Notes: generated by a model from the letters alone, not told the origin. 64,000 nucleotides of DNA from Tepidibacter formicigenes DSM 15518 (GCF_900142235.1 NZ_FRAE01000006.1:32811-96810), one strand, 5' to 3'. Counted from the stretch's first letter, positions 1 through 9,452 are shown. A program made the numbers and translations.

Positions 1-1274
1 TTTTTAAGTCCTATTACTTGATAATGTACCATATCATCATCAACTACTCCATCATAATGAGTAGTTATTAAGCTTATACTATTAAAATCTTTTAAATACT
101 TACAAAGAGCTTTTACTAGAAAATATCCTTCCTTAGGATTTGTTCCTCTTGCAAATTCATCAAGTGCTATAAACCCATTTTCTCTTTTTATACATTCTAT
201 TATCTGCTTTAATTTAATTATTTCAGCTCCAAATGTGCTAAGTCCCTTAGAAATTGACTGCATATCATCAGATATGAAATATATAAAATCGAGTATTGGA
301 AATACTGCTTCTTTAGAAAAAATAAAAAAACCCATTTGTCCAAGGAGTAAATTAAGTACTATAGTATTTAAAGTAACACTTTTTCCTCCCATATTTGCTC
401 CAGTAATTACACTTGTTCCTCTATGTAAAGATATACTTATTGGAATAAAATCTTTTTTTCTTTTTTTAAGTATTTCTTTTATATAAGGATTAAAGCACTC
501 TTTAAATTCTATTTTCATATCATCACAAATTTTTGGTTTTACTCCATTGTAATTAATAGCAAGCTTTCCTTTTCCTATTAATAAATCTAATTTCCCTAAT
601 GAATCTATATTTTTCTTTATCAAAGCTAAATAATTATATATTTCATTTGATAAATATTTTTTTATTTTTAGTTCTTCTTTTTCTTCTAAAAGTACTATAT
701 CTAGCCTATCTTCCTTTAATATATTTACTTTTTCTTTATCTTCTTCAATAAATATTTTTTCTTCTATTTTTCTTTTTTCTTCTCTTATTTTTTTAAGATT
801 TTCACTGTATGAATCATATATATAAAATGTAGATATTTTTTCCTCTTCAGGATCTAATAAATCTATTATTGATTTCACAGAATTAAATTTTATATTTTCT
901 ATATTCAGATTTAATTTTTTGTAAAGGTTAATTAATTCTTCCATTAACATAGAAAAATACTTTAATTCATAAAGTTCTACTTCATCTAATGTATTTAAAT
1001 TCTTACATCTTTCAATTGAATTTCTTATATCTTTAAATTTATAAAATATTCTATCTATACTTTTATAAATATCATTATTATTTTTTATACTTTCTATTAT
1101 TTTTTGGATATTTTCTAACTCTTTCATTAATAAATACTTTTCATTTCTTCTAAATGGTTTTATATTCTTTTTTTGATTTATTCCATAAGGTGTAATAACA
1201 TCTAATTTTTCCATTATAAAATTAAATCCGACCATATTTCGTTGATTATTATCTAAAAATTTTATTCTAACCAC
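1..1274 (-). CDS. kamC: KamC, MutS-like ATPase of the lysine 5,6-aminomutase system (partial)
   Basis: The 3' end is missing because the frame runs off the left edge; about 424 residues are visible. A long helical N-terminal part is followed by a MutS-type ATPase core with Walker A GANMGGKS near residue 292 and Walker B FIALDE near residue 367. MutS-like proteins of this kind sit in lysine-fermentation operons, where they have been proposed to help keep the B12-dependent lysine 5,6-aminomutase active; a mismatch-repair role is unlikely here. The start is uncertain. A GTG overlaps the kamB stop by 8 nt but sits directly on the Shine-Dalgarno sequence, and the in-frame ATGs at 1235 and 1214 lack a well-placed one. 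Translational coupling to kamB is likely. Downstream kamD/kamE would be expected outside the window. Confidence 0.8.
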   Translation of the reverse strand, partial: MVRIKFLDNNQRNMVGFNFIMEKLDVITPYGINQKKNIKPFRRNEKYLLMKELENIQKIIESIKNNNDIYKSIDRIFYKFKDIRNSIERCKNLNTLDEVELYELKYFSMLMEELINLYKKLNLNIENIKFNSVKSIIDLLDPEEEKISTFYIYDSYSENLKKIREEKRKIEEKIFIEEDKEKVNILKEDRLDIVLLEEKEELKIKKYLSNEIYNYLALIKKNIDSLGKLDLLIGKGKLAINYNGVKPKICDDMKIEFKECFNPYIKEILKKRKKDFIPISISLHRGTSVITGANMGGKSVTLNTIVLNLLLGQMGFFIFSKEAVFPILDFIYFISDDMQSISKGLSTFGAEIIKLKQIIECIKRENGFIALDEFARGTNPKEGYFLVKALCKYLKDFNSISLITTHYDGVVDDDMVHYQVIGLK

Positions 1275-2283
1275 CTCCTATAACGTCGAATACAGGTAGG
1301 TTTATATTCTTTCTTAGAATATCTAAAAAATTATTTTTATCAAACTCATATCCATAAGGCGATTTAGGGTTAATACTTATTCCTATTATTTTTATAGGAT
1401 TTATTACTTTTATATTTCCTCCACTTTTTATAAATCTATATAATACTTCTTTGCTTAGAAATAGCTTTGTTCCATCTTCTACTAAAAAAGTAATCTCACT
1501 ATATATATCAGTTCCCTTCATTATATCTTCTAAAAGTTTATCTACTACTACCCCTTTTATAACTATATATTTTGAGTTCTCATTTAAATTTTCTAGTATC
1601 TCCTTAGATGAATCTAGAGCAGTTGGAATATTCAGATTTTTAATTGTATTATCTTTATATATAACACCTACTTTTAAAATAGATTTTAATAAACTCAATA
1701 CTTCCTTATTTTTTTCATTATCTAAAGATAATAAATTAACAGTATGTAAAGTTTTATCTACAACTTTATTTATATCTCTTGATAAACCAGCCCCAGTACA
1801 AAGTATTGTTGCATCAGTAATTCCTGGAGAAGCTAATGTTTTTCTAGATAATGCTCCATCTACTATTACAAGGTCTAATCCTAACTGTTTAAGTTTTTCA
1901 CATATTTCTTTTAAGTAATTATTTGATGAAGGTCCTGCTAATTCTACATATCCATCACTTAGAGCTTTAAATATTATCACTTCACCCATTGGTGTATTTA
2001 TAGAGGTATTATCTAATATTTCTTTTGTAATGTCGCTATTTAAAAAACAATTTTTAGCTGTTGCAATAAGGCTTCCTTTTTTTACATATATTCTTGGTTT
2101 TTCAGTGCTTGTAACTAAATCTATTTCTTCTCCATCTCTTCCTATTGATGTAAGACCAAGGGTAATTTTTCCCCTGGCCTCATTTAATATATAATTTAAT
2201 GTTGTAGTCTTCCCAACATTTTTATCCATTCCTATAATAGATAAGCTGTTATACTTTTTAAGCATTTGAATGAGATTTTTCAT
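1267..2283 (-). CDS. kamB: KamB, P-loop protein of the lysine fermentation operon
   Basis: A 338-residue protein with an N-terminal nucleotide-binding loop GMDKNVGKTT at residues 18-27. The rest matches no enzyme I can name. Position between kamA and the MutS-like gene identifies it as KamB, which always accompanies the lysine 5,6-aminomutase genes and is thought to act with KamC as a reactivating or repair factor for that adenosylcobalamin enzyme. That role is family knowledge and not something the sequence proves. The start codon lies inside the 3' end of kamA (26 nt overlap) behind a GAGGAAAGG ribosome site. Confidence 0.75.
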   Translation of the reverse strand: MKNLIQMLKKYNSLSIIGMDKNVGKTTTLNYILNEARGKITLGLTSIGRDGEEIDLVTSTEKPRIYVKKGSLIATAKNCFLNSDITKEILDNTSINTPMGEVIIFKALSDGYVELAGPSSNNYLKEICEKLKQLGLDLVIVDGALSRKTLASPGITDATILCTGAGLSRDINKVVDKTLHTVNLLSLDNEKNKEVLSLLKSILKVGVIYKDNTIKNLNIPTALDSSKEILENLNENSKYIVIKGVVVDKLLEDIMKGTDIYSEITFLVEDGTKLFLSKEVLYRFIKSGGNIKVINPIKIIGISINPKSPYGYEFDKNNFLDILRKNINLPVFDVIGGG

Positions 2284-3535
2284 GCTTTTCCTTTCCTCTT
2301 AACTTTCTTTCAAGTCCTTCTGGCTCTAAGGCCATTTGCTGATTATTAAGAAGCCCAGCTACTCCAACAAGCTTTATCTCTTTTTCTTTATTACATATAT
2401 CACAGCTACATTCTGGAGTATAATTATCTGGCTCTTGATATGTTGTTATTACCCCCTCAAAGTTTCTAAGTATTACCTTGTTATGACTTTGAGATATAAT
2501 ATAATTTGGCATAACAGGAGTTTTACCACCACCACCAGGAGCATCAACTACAAATGTAGGAACACAAAAACCTGATGTATGTCCTCTTAATCCTTCTATA
2601 ATCTCAATCCCTTTTGAAACCGTTGTTCTAAAATGTTCAAGTCCCATAGAAAGATCACATTGATATATATAATAAGGTCTAACTCTTATTCTAACTAATT
2701 CATTTACAAGTTTTTTCATTACATGAACACAATCATTTACCCCTCTTAATAGTACAGATTGGTTTCCTAGAGGTATACCAGCATCAGCTAACATTTCACA
2801 AGCTCTTTTAGATTCTTTTGTAATTTCATTAGGATGATTAAAGTGAGTATTTAGCCAAATTGGATGATATTTTTTAAGCATATTTACAAGCTTTTTAGTT
2901 ATCCTTTGAGGCATAACTACTGGAACTCTAGACCCTATTCTTACTATTTCAACATGAGGTATTTCTCTTAATCTTTTTATTATATGTTCAAGCTTTTCAT
3001 CTGATATCAAAAGTGCATCTCCACCAGACAAAAGAACATCTCTAATTTGAGGAGTCTTTTTAATATAATCTATAGCTTTATCTATTTGATTCATTGGAAG
3101 AGAAGAATCCTTTTGTCCTGCAAATCTTCTTCTAGTACAGTGTCTACAATACATAGAACATTGATCTGTAACTAATAATAAAGCTCTATCTGGATATCTA
3201 TGAGTAAGCCCAGGCACTGGAGAATCCTCATCTTCATGAAGTGGGTCTAATAAATCTGCATCTGATTTGTTTAGTTCTAGATTTATTGGTATTGCCTGTT
3301 TTCTTATAGGATCATTCGGATCATTTATATCTATTAAAGATAAATAATATGGAGTTATAGCCATTCTTAAAGTTTCTAGACACTGCCTAGCTCCTTTTTC
3401 TTCTTCCTCTGTAAGCGGTATATATTTTTTAAGCTCATCTACACTTTCTATTCTGTTTTTTATTTGCCACTTCCAATCATTCCAATCTTCATCATTAACA
3501 TTTTCAAAAAGCTCAAATCTTCTATTTATTTTCAT
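2258..3535 (-). CDS. kamA: Lysine 2,3-aminomutase
   Basis: Radical-SAM, PLP-dependent enzyme that turns L-lysine into L-beta-lysine, the first step of clostridial lysine fermentation. The 425 residues match the usual family length of about 416. The SAM cluster motif is C126-SMY-C130-RH-C133. The PLP lysine is K338 in PGGGGK, and the zinc-binding cysteines are in CSCDIC at residues 377-382. The start ATG has a GGGGG site 6 nt upstream. Fifth enzyme in the operon, after kdd, and overlapping kamB. Confidence 0.97.
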   Translation of the reverse strand: MKINRRFELFENVNDEDWNDWKWQIKNRIESVDELKKYIPLTEEEEKGARQCLETLRMAITPYYLSLIDINDPNDPIRKQAIPINLELNKSDADLLDPLHEDEDSPVPGLTHRYPDRALLLVTDQCSMYCRHCTRRRFAGQKDSSLPMNQIDKAIDYIKKTPQIRDVLLSGGDALLISDEKLEHIIKRLREIPHVEIVRIGSRVPVVMPQRITKKLVNMLKKYHPIWLNTHFNHPNEITKESKRACEMLADAGIPLGNQSVLLRGVNDCVHVMKKLVNELVRIRVRPYYIYQCDLSMGLEHFRTTVSKGIEIIEGLRGHTSGFCVPTFVVDAPGGGGKTPVMPNYIISQSHNKVILRNFEGVITTYQEPDNYTPECSCDICNKEKEIKLVGVAGLLNNQQMALEPEGLERKLRGKEKHEKSHSNA

Positions 3536-3565
3536 TTTTTACCCCCTATAATATATTTAATAAAG

Positions 3566-4603
3566 CTATACGTATAAATCTTCAAATATTTTTCTTAAAG
3601 TATCACATTCTCTTAAATCTTCAAGTGTTATTTCTGCATGATTTTTTGTATATCCATTTCCTATTATCATTGTTACATCTTTTCCTACTCCTTCTGCTCC
3701 AAGAGCTGCTTTAGTAAAACTTGTAGCCATGGAGAAAAAGTAAACTATTCCTTCATCTCTAACAGGAAGTATACTTGACATTTCTGTATTTTCAACATTT
3801 ACACAGTTTATAGCTATGTCTACTTCTTTTCCTTCATTTACTCTTAATACTTCATTTAAAACTTGTGTTGGCTTTTGAGCATCTGCAACTATAATTTCAT
3901 TACAAAATCCTGTATAGTTAAGAAAATCTCTACTTTTTTCATTCCTAATAAGACCTATAACTTTTCCATTTTTTCCAACTTTCTTTTTAGCTTCATAGCA
4001 ACACAACATTCCTGATTTACCAGCTGCTCCAAGTACTAAAACAGTTTCCCCTTTCTTTACAAGCTTTCTAGTTTGTGCTGGAGCTCCTGCTACATCAAGT
4101 GCAGCTAGTGCTAATGTTTCCTCCATATCTTCAGGAAGAGTTGCATATATTCCACTTTCAAACAATACTGCTTTTCCTTTTATTTCCACCCTATCTATAT
4201 CAGGCTTAATATCTATTATTTCATCTATTTTAAGAGGTGTTAGAGAAAGAGATACTAATGTTGCTATTTTATCTCCTATTTTTAAATTAGTTTTATCCTT
4301 TAAAGTATTTCCTATTTTTTCTATTCTTCCTATTAGCATTCCACCTGATCCTGTAACTGGATTTTGCATTTTTCCTTTATTATTTACTATTTCAAGTATC
4401 TTTTCTTTTATTTTTTCAATATCTCCTTCACATTCTTCTTCTATTTGTGTAAAACTTGCAGAATCAATATTAAGAGCTTGAACATCAATTAATATTTCAT
4501 TATCAAATATATTCATATCATTACATACTTTAACTGCTGGTTGTGGAAGTACTTCTTTTGGCTCAATTACTCTGTGTGTTCCATATTTACATCCTCTTTT
4601 CAT
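3566..4603 (-). CDS. kdd: L-erythro-3,5-diaminohexanoate dehydrogenase
   Basis: NAD(P)-dependent oxidative deamination of 3,5-diaminohexanoate to 3-keto-5-aminohexanoate. It is a 345-residue protein of the medium-chain dehydrogenase type: an N-terminal GroES-like part and a Rossmann fold with LGAAGKSG at residues 191-198. The strong AAAGGAGG site fixes the ATG. The identity rests on fold plus its place between the CoA-transferase genes and kamA, which is the known cluster order. Confidence 0.93.
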   Translation of the reverse strand: MKRGCKYGTHRVIEPKEVLPQPAVKVCNDMNIFDNEILIDVQALNIDSASFTQIEEECEGDIEKIKEKILEIVNNKGKMQNPVTGSGGMLIGRIEKIGNTLKDKTNLKIGDKIATLVSLSLTPLKIDEIIDIKPDIDRVEIKGKAVLFESGIYATLPEDMEETLALAALDVAGAPAQTRKLVKKGETVLVLGAAGKSGMLCCYEAKKKVGKNGKVIGLIRNEKSRDFLNYTGFCNEIIVADAQKPTQVLNEVLRVNEGKEVDIAINCVNVENTEMSSILPVRDEGIVYFFSMATSFTKAALGAEGVGKDVTMIIGNGYTKNHAEITLEDLRECDTLRKIFEDLYV

Positions 4604-4615
4604 TTTTATCCTCCT

Positions 4616-5281
4616 TTAACCTTCCATATATTTTAAATTTTCAGAAATTATCAATTCTGCTTCTGTTACAGCTTTTATTTCATCAATAGTTATATTTTTA
4701 TTTATTTCTTTTAAAACAAGTCCCTTATCTGTAACCTCTATAACTCCAAGTTCAGTAACTATTAAATCGACTACCTTCTTTGCTGTAAAAGGTAAGTTGC
4801 ATTTTTTTAATATTTTAGGTTTCCCTTTAGCTGTATGAAGCATAGCAATTATTACTTTTTTAGCTCCTACAACTAAATCCATGGCTCCACCCATTCCTGG
4901 AATAAATTTTCCTGGTATGTTCCAATTAGCAAGATTACCTTCTTCATCTACTTGAAGAGCTCCAAGAACTGTTGCATCTACATGTCCTCCTCTAATTAAT
5001 CCAAAGGACATTGCACTATCAAAGAAAGCTCCTTGAGGAAGTATATTTACATACTGACCACCTGCATTAGTTATATTTGCATCTTCCTTTCCACTTTCGC
5101 AAGCTTTTCCCATTCCAACCATTCCATTTTCTGACTGAAAAGTTACATTAATTCCTTTAGGTATATAATTTGCAACTTTAGTAGGTAGCCCTATTCCTAA
5201 ATTTACCAACTGGCCGTCACTTAATTCTTTTGCAACTCTTTTAGCTATAATTTCTTTTCCTTTTTTTTCATCTATAATCAA
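4616..5281 (-). CDS. atoA: Butyryl-CoA:acetoacetate CoA-transferase, beta subunit
   Basis: Small subunit of the heteromeric CoA-transferase that moves CoA from butyryl-CoA to acetoacetate at the end of lysine fermentation. The catalytic glutamate is E51 in the family motif SENG. The 221-residue length is normal. The start is TTG, placed 8 nt after a GGAGGGG site. It follows atoD by only 1 nt, so the two subunits are co-translated. Confidence 0.93.
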   Translation of the reverse strand: MIIDEKKGKEIIAKRVAKELSDGQLVNLGIGLPTKVANYIPKGINVTFQSENGMVGMGKACESGKEDANITNAGGQYVNILPQGAFFDSAMSFGLIRGGHVDATVLGALQVDEEGNLANWNIPGKFIPGMGGAMDLVVGAKKVIIAMLHTAKGKPKILKKCNLPFTAKKVVDLIVTELGVIEVTDKGLVLKEINKNITIDEIKAVTEAELIISENLKYMEG

Positions 5282-5282
5282 A

Positions 5283-5936
5283 TTACTCCCCTCCTTCTAT
5301 TATGTAATCTACTAATACCCCAGGTGTCATTACTACTTCCGGCTCTATTTCACCTACTTCTACTAAATCTTGGGCTTCTACTATTACAGTATTAGCTGCC
5401 ATGGCTATTATTGGATTGAAATTTTTTGTTATACCTTTATAAAATGTATTGCCAAATTTATCTACTATACTTCCTCTAATTAAAGCCAAGTCTGCTTTTA
5501 GAGGTAATTCTAATATGTATTCTTTATCACTAATATTTATTTTTTCTTTTCCTTCTTCTACTAAAGTACCAACACCTGTTGGAGTTAGTACACCACCAAG
5601 TCCAAATCCACCTGCTCTTATTCTTTCAATCAACGTTCCCTGAGGTGATAGCTCAACTTCAAGTTTTCCTTCATTCATTAATTTTCCTGTTTCAGGATTA
5701 GTTCCTATATGAGATACTATAACTTTTTTAACCTGATTATTTACAATAAGTCTTCCTATTCCTTTATCTATAAAACTTGTATCATTTCCTATAATTATTA
5801 AATCTTTTATATTCATTTGTATAAGTAAATCTATTAATTTTTCAGGAGTTCCAAATCCTAAAAATCCTCCTATCATAATAGTCATTCCATCTTTGATTAA
5901 ATTTTTCAAATCATCAATACATACTAATTTATTCAT
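5283..5936 (-). CDS. atoD: Butyryl-CoA:acetoacetate CoA-transferase, alpha subunit
   Basis: Large-domain partner of the beta subunit. It has the CoA-binding [12 protein letters not shown] segment near the N-terminus, and 217 residues from the chosen start is normal for the family. I chose the ATG at 5936 (MNKLVCIDD) over an in-frame ATG at 5978, because 5936 has a GGGGTGA ribosome site 4 nt upstream while the longer form would overlap kce by 38 nt. Directly follows kce. Confidence 0.93.
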   Translation of the reverse strand: MNKLVCIDDLKNLIKDGMTIMIGGFLGFGTPEKLIDLLIQMNIKDLIIIGNDTSFIDKGIGRLIVNNQVKKVIVSHIGTNPETGKLMNEGKLEVELSPQGTLIERIRAGGFGLGGVLTPTGVGTLVEEGKEKINISDKEYILELPLKADLALIRGSIVDKFGNTFYKGITKNFNPIIAMAANTVIVEAQDLVEVGEIEPEVVMTPGVLVDYIIEGGE

Positions 5937-5940
5937 TTCT

Positions 5941-6762
5941 TCACCCCTTGAGTTTAAGTATTTTTCTAGCTTCATCACAAGATGCTATTTCTCTTCCAAG
6001 TTCTTTTCCTATTCTTACAACCTTCTCTACTAACTCTCCATTTGACTTTGCTAAAGCTCCTTTGGATATGTAAACGTTATCTTCAAAACCAACTCTAACA
6101 TGTCCACCCATTAATATTGATAGTGCTGCCATTTCAAACTCATATTTTCCTATTCCTGATACTGTAAATGTTGATTCTTTTGGAATACTTTCTTTTAAAA
6201 ATATTAAATCTCTTGCAGTTGCACTTATTCCTCCATTTACTCCCATAACAAAATTAAAATGCATAGGATTATTTATATATCCTTTTTTAGAAAACCTTAT
6301 TGCAGTATCTATCATTCCTTTGTCAAAAACTTCAATCTCTGGTTTTATCTCAAGTTCCATCATTTTTTTTGAGAATTCCTTTATAGTATTTTCTGTATTT
6401 ACAAATATATCATCTCCACCAAAATTACATGTTCCACAATCAAGAGTTGCCATTTCTGGTTTTAAATATATTGGCTGAAGTCTCTCTTCATTGCTCATTC
6501 CAACTGCTCCACCAGTGGATGGTTGAATTATTACATCTGGACATCTTCTTTTTATTTCTTCAATACAATCTCTAAATCTATTTATATCCTGCGTTGGAGT
6601 TCCATCATCATTTCTGACATGAAGATGTATTATACTTGCTCCTTGATTATATGCACTTTGAGCTTCTCTTCCTATTTCCTGTACTGTATACGGAACATTC
6701 GGATTATGCTTTTTAGTAACCTCAGCTCCACATATAGCAGCAGTTATTATTAATTTTTCCAT
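5941..6762 (-). CDS. kce: 3-keto-5-aminohexanoate cleavage enzyme
   Basis: Zinc enzyme of the BKACE (DUF849) family that reacts 3-keto-5-aminohexanoate with acetyl-CoA to give acetoacetate and 3-aminobutyryl-CoA. The 273-residue length is typical. Visible active-site features are E14, the zinc pair H46 and H48 in IHLHVR, and E227 in VGFED. It lies between kal and atoD, the cluster position seen in characterised lysine fermenters. Confidence 0.95.
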   Translation of the reverse strand: MEKLIITAAICGAEVTKKHNPNVPYTVQEIGREAQSAYNQGASIIHLHVRNDDGTPTQDINRFRDCIEEIKRRCPDVIIQPSTGGAVGMSNEERLQPIYLKPEMATLDCGTCNFGGDDIFVNTENTIKEFSKKMMELEIKPEIEVFDKGMIDTAIRFSKKGYINNPMHFNFVMGVNGGISATARDLIFLKESIPKESTFTVSGIGKYEFEMAALSILMGGHVRVGFEDNVYISKGALAKSNGELVEKVVRIGKELGREIASCDEARKILKLKG

Positions 6763-6772
6763 AAAACTCCTC

Positions 6773-7153
6773 CTATCTTCTTTTTCTATCCTTTAAAACT
6801 ACACATGTTCCACTTGCTTTACATACAATTACTGGCTTATCTAAAACATCCGCAGCTGAATCATTTATATCTGGTCTTGGAACTATAACCTTTCTAGCTT
6901 CAAATATCATTTTTCTTGATGTATTTCCCTCTTCAATTATTTCTCCCTCTGCTTCTATATAATCTCCTGCATATACGGGAGCTAAAAATTCTACTGAATC
7001 ATATGCTCTAAAAAGACCTTCATCTCCATCATTTTTTATCAAAAGCTCTGTTGCTACATCACCAAATAACTGAAGCATTTTAGCTCCATCAACTAAATTT
7101 CCTCCATAATGGCAATCACTTTGGCTCATTCTAACTCTTATCAAAGCTTTCAT
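6773..7153 (-). CDS. kal: 3-aminobutyryl-CoA ammonia-lyase
   Basis: Hot-dog-fold enzyme of 126 residues that removes ammonia from 3-aminobutyryl-CoA to give crotonyl-CoA. Identification is by length, the N-terminal segment with [13 protein letters not shown], and its position as first gene of the lysine operon next to kce. A GGGGG ribosome site precedes the ATG. It is the first gene behind the lysine riboswitch, so the whole operon should respond to lysine. Confidence 0.92.
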   Translation of the reverse strand: MKALIRVRMSQSDCHYGGNLVDGAKMLQLFGDVATELLIKNDGDEGLFRAYDSVEFLAPVYAGDYIEAEGEIIEEGNTSRKMIFEARKVIVPRPDINDSAADVLDKPVIVCKASGTCVVLKDRKRR

Positions 7154-7185
7154 TCTTATCCCCCTTTAAAATTTGTATAAAATTT

Positions 7186-7213
7186 AAAAGCACTGAAGAT
7201 TTTCAGTGCTTTT
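7186..7213 (-). terminator. Second leader terminator T2, before kal
   Basis: Hairpin with 12-bp perfect arms (AAAAGCACTGAA / TTCAGTGCTTTT) and a 4-nt loop, followed by TTTTAAATTTT. Its 5' arm (7209-7196) is complementary over 13 of 14 positions to the 3' arm of T1 (7252-7239), so freeing that arm could also disrupt T2. Confidence 0.7.
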
Positions 7214-7229
7214 TAGACAAATATAAAAA

Positions 7230-7273
7230 GCTACTTATGCAATGAAAATCTTAATTTTCACTACATAAATAGC
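7230..7273 (-). terminator. Riboswitch terminator T1, overlapping the P1 3' strand
   Basis: A 20-bp hairpin with a 4-nt loop (TAAG) and no mismatch when G-U pairs are allowed, followed by TTTTTATATTTG. Its 5' arm contains the complete 3' strand of aptamer helix P1. P1 and this terminator therefore cannot form together, so ligand-stabilised P1 should prevent termination. Confidence 0.8.
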
Positions 7274-7437
7274 ACACCATAACATATATGGCAGTGATAA
7301 AGTATTGCACCCTACCCCCAAGACTATACTTAAGAACCAGTATAGCCTTTCGGCAAAGAAACCCTTCATCTTCAATATCGGAGGTTCTTCTCCTTAGCAA
7401 TTAAAGATTACCCTTTTCCTTGCACCTCTATTTATGT
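7263..7437 (-). promoter_or_regulatory. Lysine riboswitch aptamer (L box)
   Basis: Read on the minus strand, this roughly 175-nt element begins with ACATAAATAG (7437-7428) and ends with its perfect 10-bp complement CTATTTATGT (7272-7263), forming P1. Inside are L-box landmarks in the right order: AGAGGTGC right after P1, then GCCGAAAGG, CTGG and GGGTGCA. Size, landmarks and the position in front of a lysine catabolic operon all fit. No covariance model was run. Confidence 0.88.
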
Positions 7438-7499
7438 AACTGCTAAATTCTTATTTTACTTTCTAATACTATATATGCTTTAAAATTTTTTATATGCAA

Positions 7500-7545
7500 A
7501 AAATGCTTATGTTATTCTAAAATTTTAGAATAACATAAGCATTTT
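7500..7545 (-). terminator. mgsA terminator
   Basis: Perfect inverted repeat with 23-nt arms just after the mgsA stop, ending in a T run on the minus strand. It separates mgsA from the lysine operon leader. Confidence 0.75.
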
Positions 7546-7558
7546 AAAATCTAATTTA

Positions 7559-7969
7559 TTATTTAAATAAACCTTTTTTCCTTACACTTCTCCAATCTAA
7601 ATCTCCTCTTTGAAGCGCTTTTATAAAAATCTCTGCTGTAGCTAAATTTGTAGCAATAGGAACATAATGTACATCACAAAGTCTAATTAATGCTTGTATA
7701 TCTGGTTCATGAGGCTGAGCAGCTAGTGGATCTCTTAAAAAAATTACTAAATCCATATCTTCTTCAGCAATTTTAGCTCCTATTTGTTGATCTCCTCCTA
7801 AAGGACCTGATAAAAATCTGTTTATTTCAAGCTGTGTAGCTTCTTGAATCTTTTTTCCAGTTGTTCCTGTTGCATATAAATTATAATTTTTTAATATATC
7901 TTTATATGCTAATGTAAAATGCACCATCGTTTCTTTCATTTCATCATGTGCAATTAATGCTATATTCAT
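7559..7969 (-). CDS. mgsA: Methylglyoxal synthase
   Basis: Converts dihydroxyacetone phosphate to methylglyoxal and phosphate, a glycolytic bypass that relieves phosphate starvation or sugar-phosphate stress. The 136-residue protein carries the phosphate-binding SGPLGGDQ at residues 54-61 with catalytic D60, and H87 and D90 in the AQPHEPD segment. Last gene after rodA with a 15-nt gap, so it may be read from the shape and division operon; a strong hairpin follows it. Confidence 0.95.
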   Translation of the reverse strand: MNIALIAHDEMKETMVHFTLAYKDILKNYNLYATGTTGKKIQEATQLEINRFLSGPLGGDQQIGAKIAEEDMDLVIFLRDPLAAQPHEPDIQALIRLCDVHYVPIATNLATAEIFIKALQRGDLDWRSVRKKGLFK

Positions 7970-7984
7970 ATTTTACATCCCCTT

Positions 7985-9094
7985 CTAAAAATTTATCTTT
8001 TTTCTTCTCATTGAAACATTTAATATAAGTCCTAAAGCCATCATACTAGTAACCAACGAGCTTCCACCATAGCTTACAAAAGGAAGAGTTACTCCTGTTA
8101 CTGGCATCAGTCCTATAGCCATTCCTATATTTTGAACAATTTGGTATAAAAACATAAATAAAGCGCCTATGGTTATAAGAGAACCATAAAAATCTTTTGC
8201 ATTCTTAGCTATTTTTAATATTCTGTTTAAAAATAATAAAAACAACAAAACTAAAACAGCAGCCCCAATAAGTCCAAGTTCTTCACCAAGAACAGCAAAT
8301 ATAAAATCCGTTTCTTGAACCGGAAGGAAATTATATTGATTTTGAGTTCCTTTAAAAAGCCCTTTTCCGAATATTTTCCCTGATCCTATTGCTATCATAG
8401 ATTGAATAACTTGGAAATTTCCTTCATATTTAGGGTCTCCTGGATGTAAAAATGCATCTATTCTAACTCTTTGATGAGGCTTTAAAAATTTATAAATTAT
8501 TGGCACTGAAAGAACTGCGCCTAATGATCCATATCCTATTATCTTAGCATTTAATCCTGTAATAAAAGTCATTCCAAATATTATAGACATAAATACAATT
8601 GCAGATCCTAAATCTGGCTGCTTTAAAATAAGAAGTAATATAGGTCCAGAATAAATAATAATAGGAACTAAATCTTTAAATGTATTTAGTTTATCTTTTT
8701 TATCTTCTAAAAATTTTCCAAAACTTAATATAAAACCTAATTTCACAATTTCTGAAGTTTGAATAGTTATTGGCCCAAGCTTAATCCAAGACTTTGCTCC
8801 CGCAATAGATACTCCAAGACCTGGAATATATACTGCAAGCAATAACAATACATTTAATATATATATCTCCTTATAATATTTTCCTAATTTGTTATAATCT
8901 ATTAAAAGTATAAAAAATATTACTATTATACCAATAATAAATGATATAGCCTGAACCTGCAACTGTCTAAAACTTCCTGAATCATTTACATGAGTTGCAC
9001 TACTAATGACAACCATTCCTACAAGGAATATAAATATGACAGTAAAAACTAATATCCAATCAATATCTTTAAACATCTTAATATGAATATTCAT
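7985..9094 (-). CDS. rodA: Rod-shape SEDS glycosyltransferase RodA
   Basis: Polytopic SEDS-family peptidoglycan polymerase of 369 residues, with about ten hydrophobic segments and the family C-terminal part (LPFVSYGGSSLV). SEDS proteins pair with a class B penicillin-binding protein; PBP2 is encoded a few genes upstream, which favours RodA over FtsW or SpoVE. It lies downstream of minE beyond a hairpin at 9113-9150. Confidence 0.92.
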   Translation of the reverse strand: MNIHIKMFKDIDWILVFTVIFIFLVGMVVISSATHVNDSGSFRQLQVQAISFIIGIIVIFFILLIDYNKLGKYYKEIYILNVLLLLAVYIPGLGVSIAGAKSWIKLGPITIQTSEIVKLGFILSFGKFLEDKKDKLNTFKDLVPIIIYSGPILLLILKQPDLGSAIVFMSIIFGMTFITGLNAKIIGYGSLGAVLSVPIIYKFLKPHQRVRIDAFLHPGDPKYEGNFQVIQSMIAIGSGKIFGKGLFKGTQNQYNFLPVQETDFIFAVLGEELGLIGAAVLVLLFLLFLNRILKIAKNAKDFYGSLITIGALFMFLYQIVQNIGMAIGLMPVTGVTLPFVSYGGSSLVTSMMALGLILNVSMRRKKINF

Positions 9095-9112
9095 AATTTA
9101 TCACCTACTGAA

Positions 9113-9150
9113 AAATATTGGGAAATCCGCCTTAGGACTCCCCAATATTT
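9113..9150 (-). terminator. Terminator or attenuator after minE
   Basis: Arms AAATATTGGG and CCCAATATTT enclose an 18-nt loop, with TTTTTC following on the minus strand. It sits between minE and rodA and may reduce read-through. Confidence 0.55.
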
Positions 9151-9156
9151 ATATTA

Positions 9157-9441
9157 TCATCTTGCTCTTTCTTTTAATTTTTTTATAGGAATATTTGCAA
9201 CCAATGCAGATATAGGCATATCTCCATCTCTATTCCTAGATTTTGCCATTTTAACTTCTAAACCATTTTCATCTATCTCAATATATTCAGATATAACCTT
9301 TATTATATCTCCTTTTATCATATCTAAAAATTTAGCAGAACAGTCAACTCTATCATGTACTAACACTAGCTTTAGTCTTTCTTTTGCTACATTTTTGCTT
9401 GTTTTAGATTCATTCCCAAACATCTTAAATAAATCAAGCAT
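9157..9441 (-). CDS. minE: Cell division topological factor MinE
   Basis: A 94-residue MinE that stimulates MinD ATPase and keeps the division inhibitor away from midcell. The N-terminal part is MLDLFKMFG, and the C-terminal topological-specificity domain is recognisable. The ATG at 9441 is preferred over an upstream in-frame GTG because it has a GGGGTGG site 5 nt away. Immediately follows minD. The presence of MinE indicates an oscillating Min system and not a DivIVA-only one. Confidence 0.93.
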   Translation of the reverse strand: MLDLFKMFGNESKTSKNVAKERLKLVLVHDRVDCSAKFLDMIKGDIIKVISEYIEIDENGLEVKMAKSRNRDGDMPISALVANIPIKKLKERAR

Positions 9442-9452
9442 TGCTACCACCC

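Noticed and set aside
1451..1918. Plus-strand open frame opposite kamB
   Set aside because: Low-complexity mirror of a well-supported gene with no ribosome site. The same applies to the many other antisense frames, for example opposite mreB, flotillin and PBP2.
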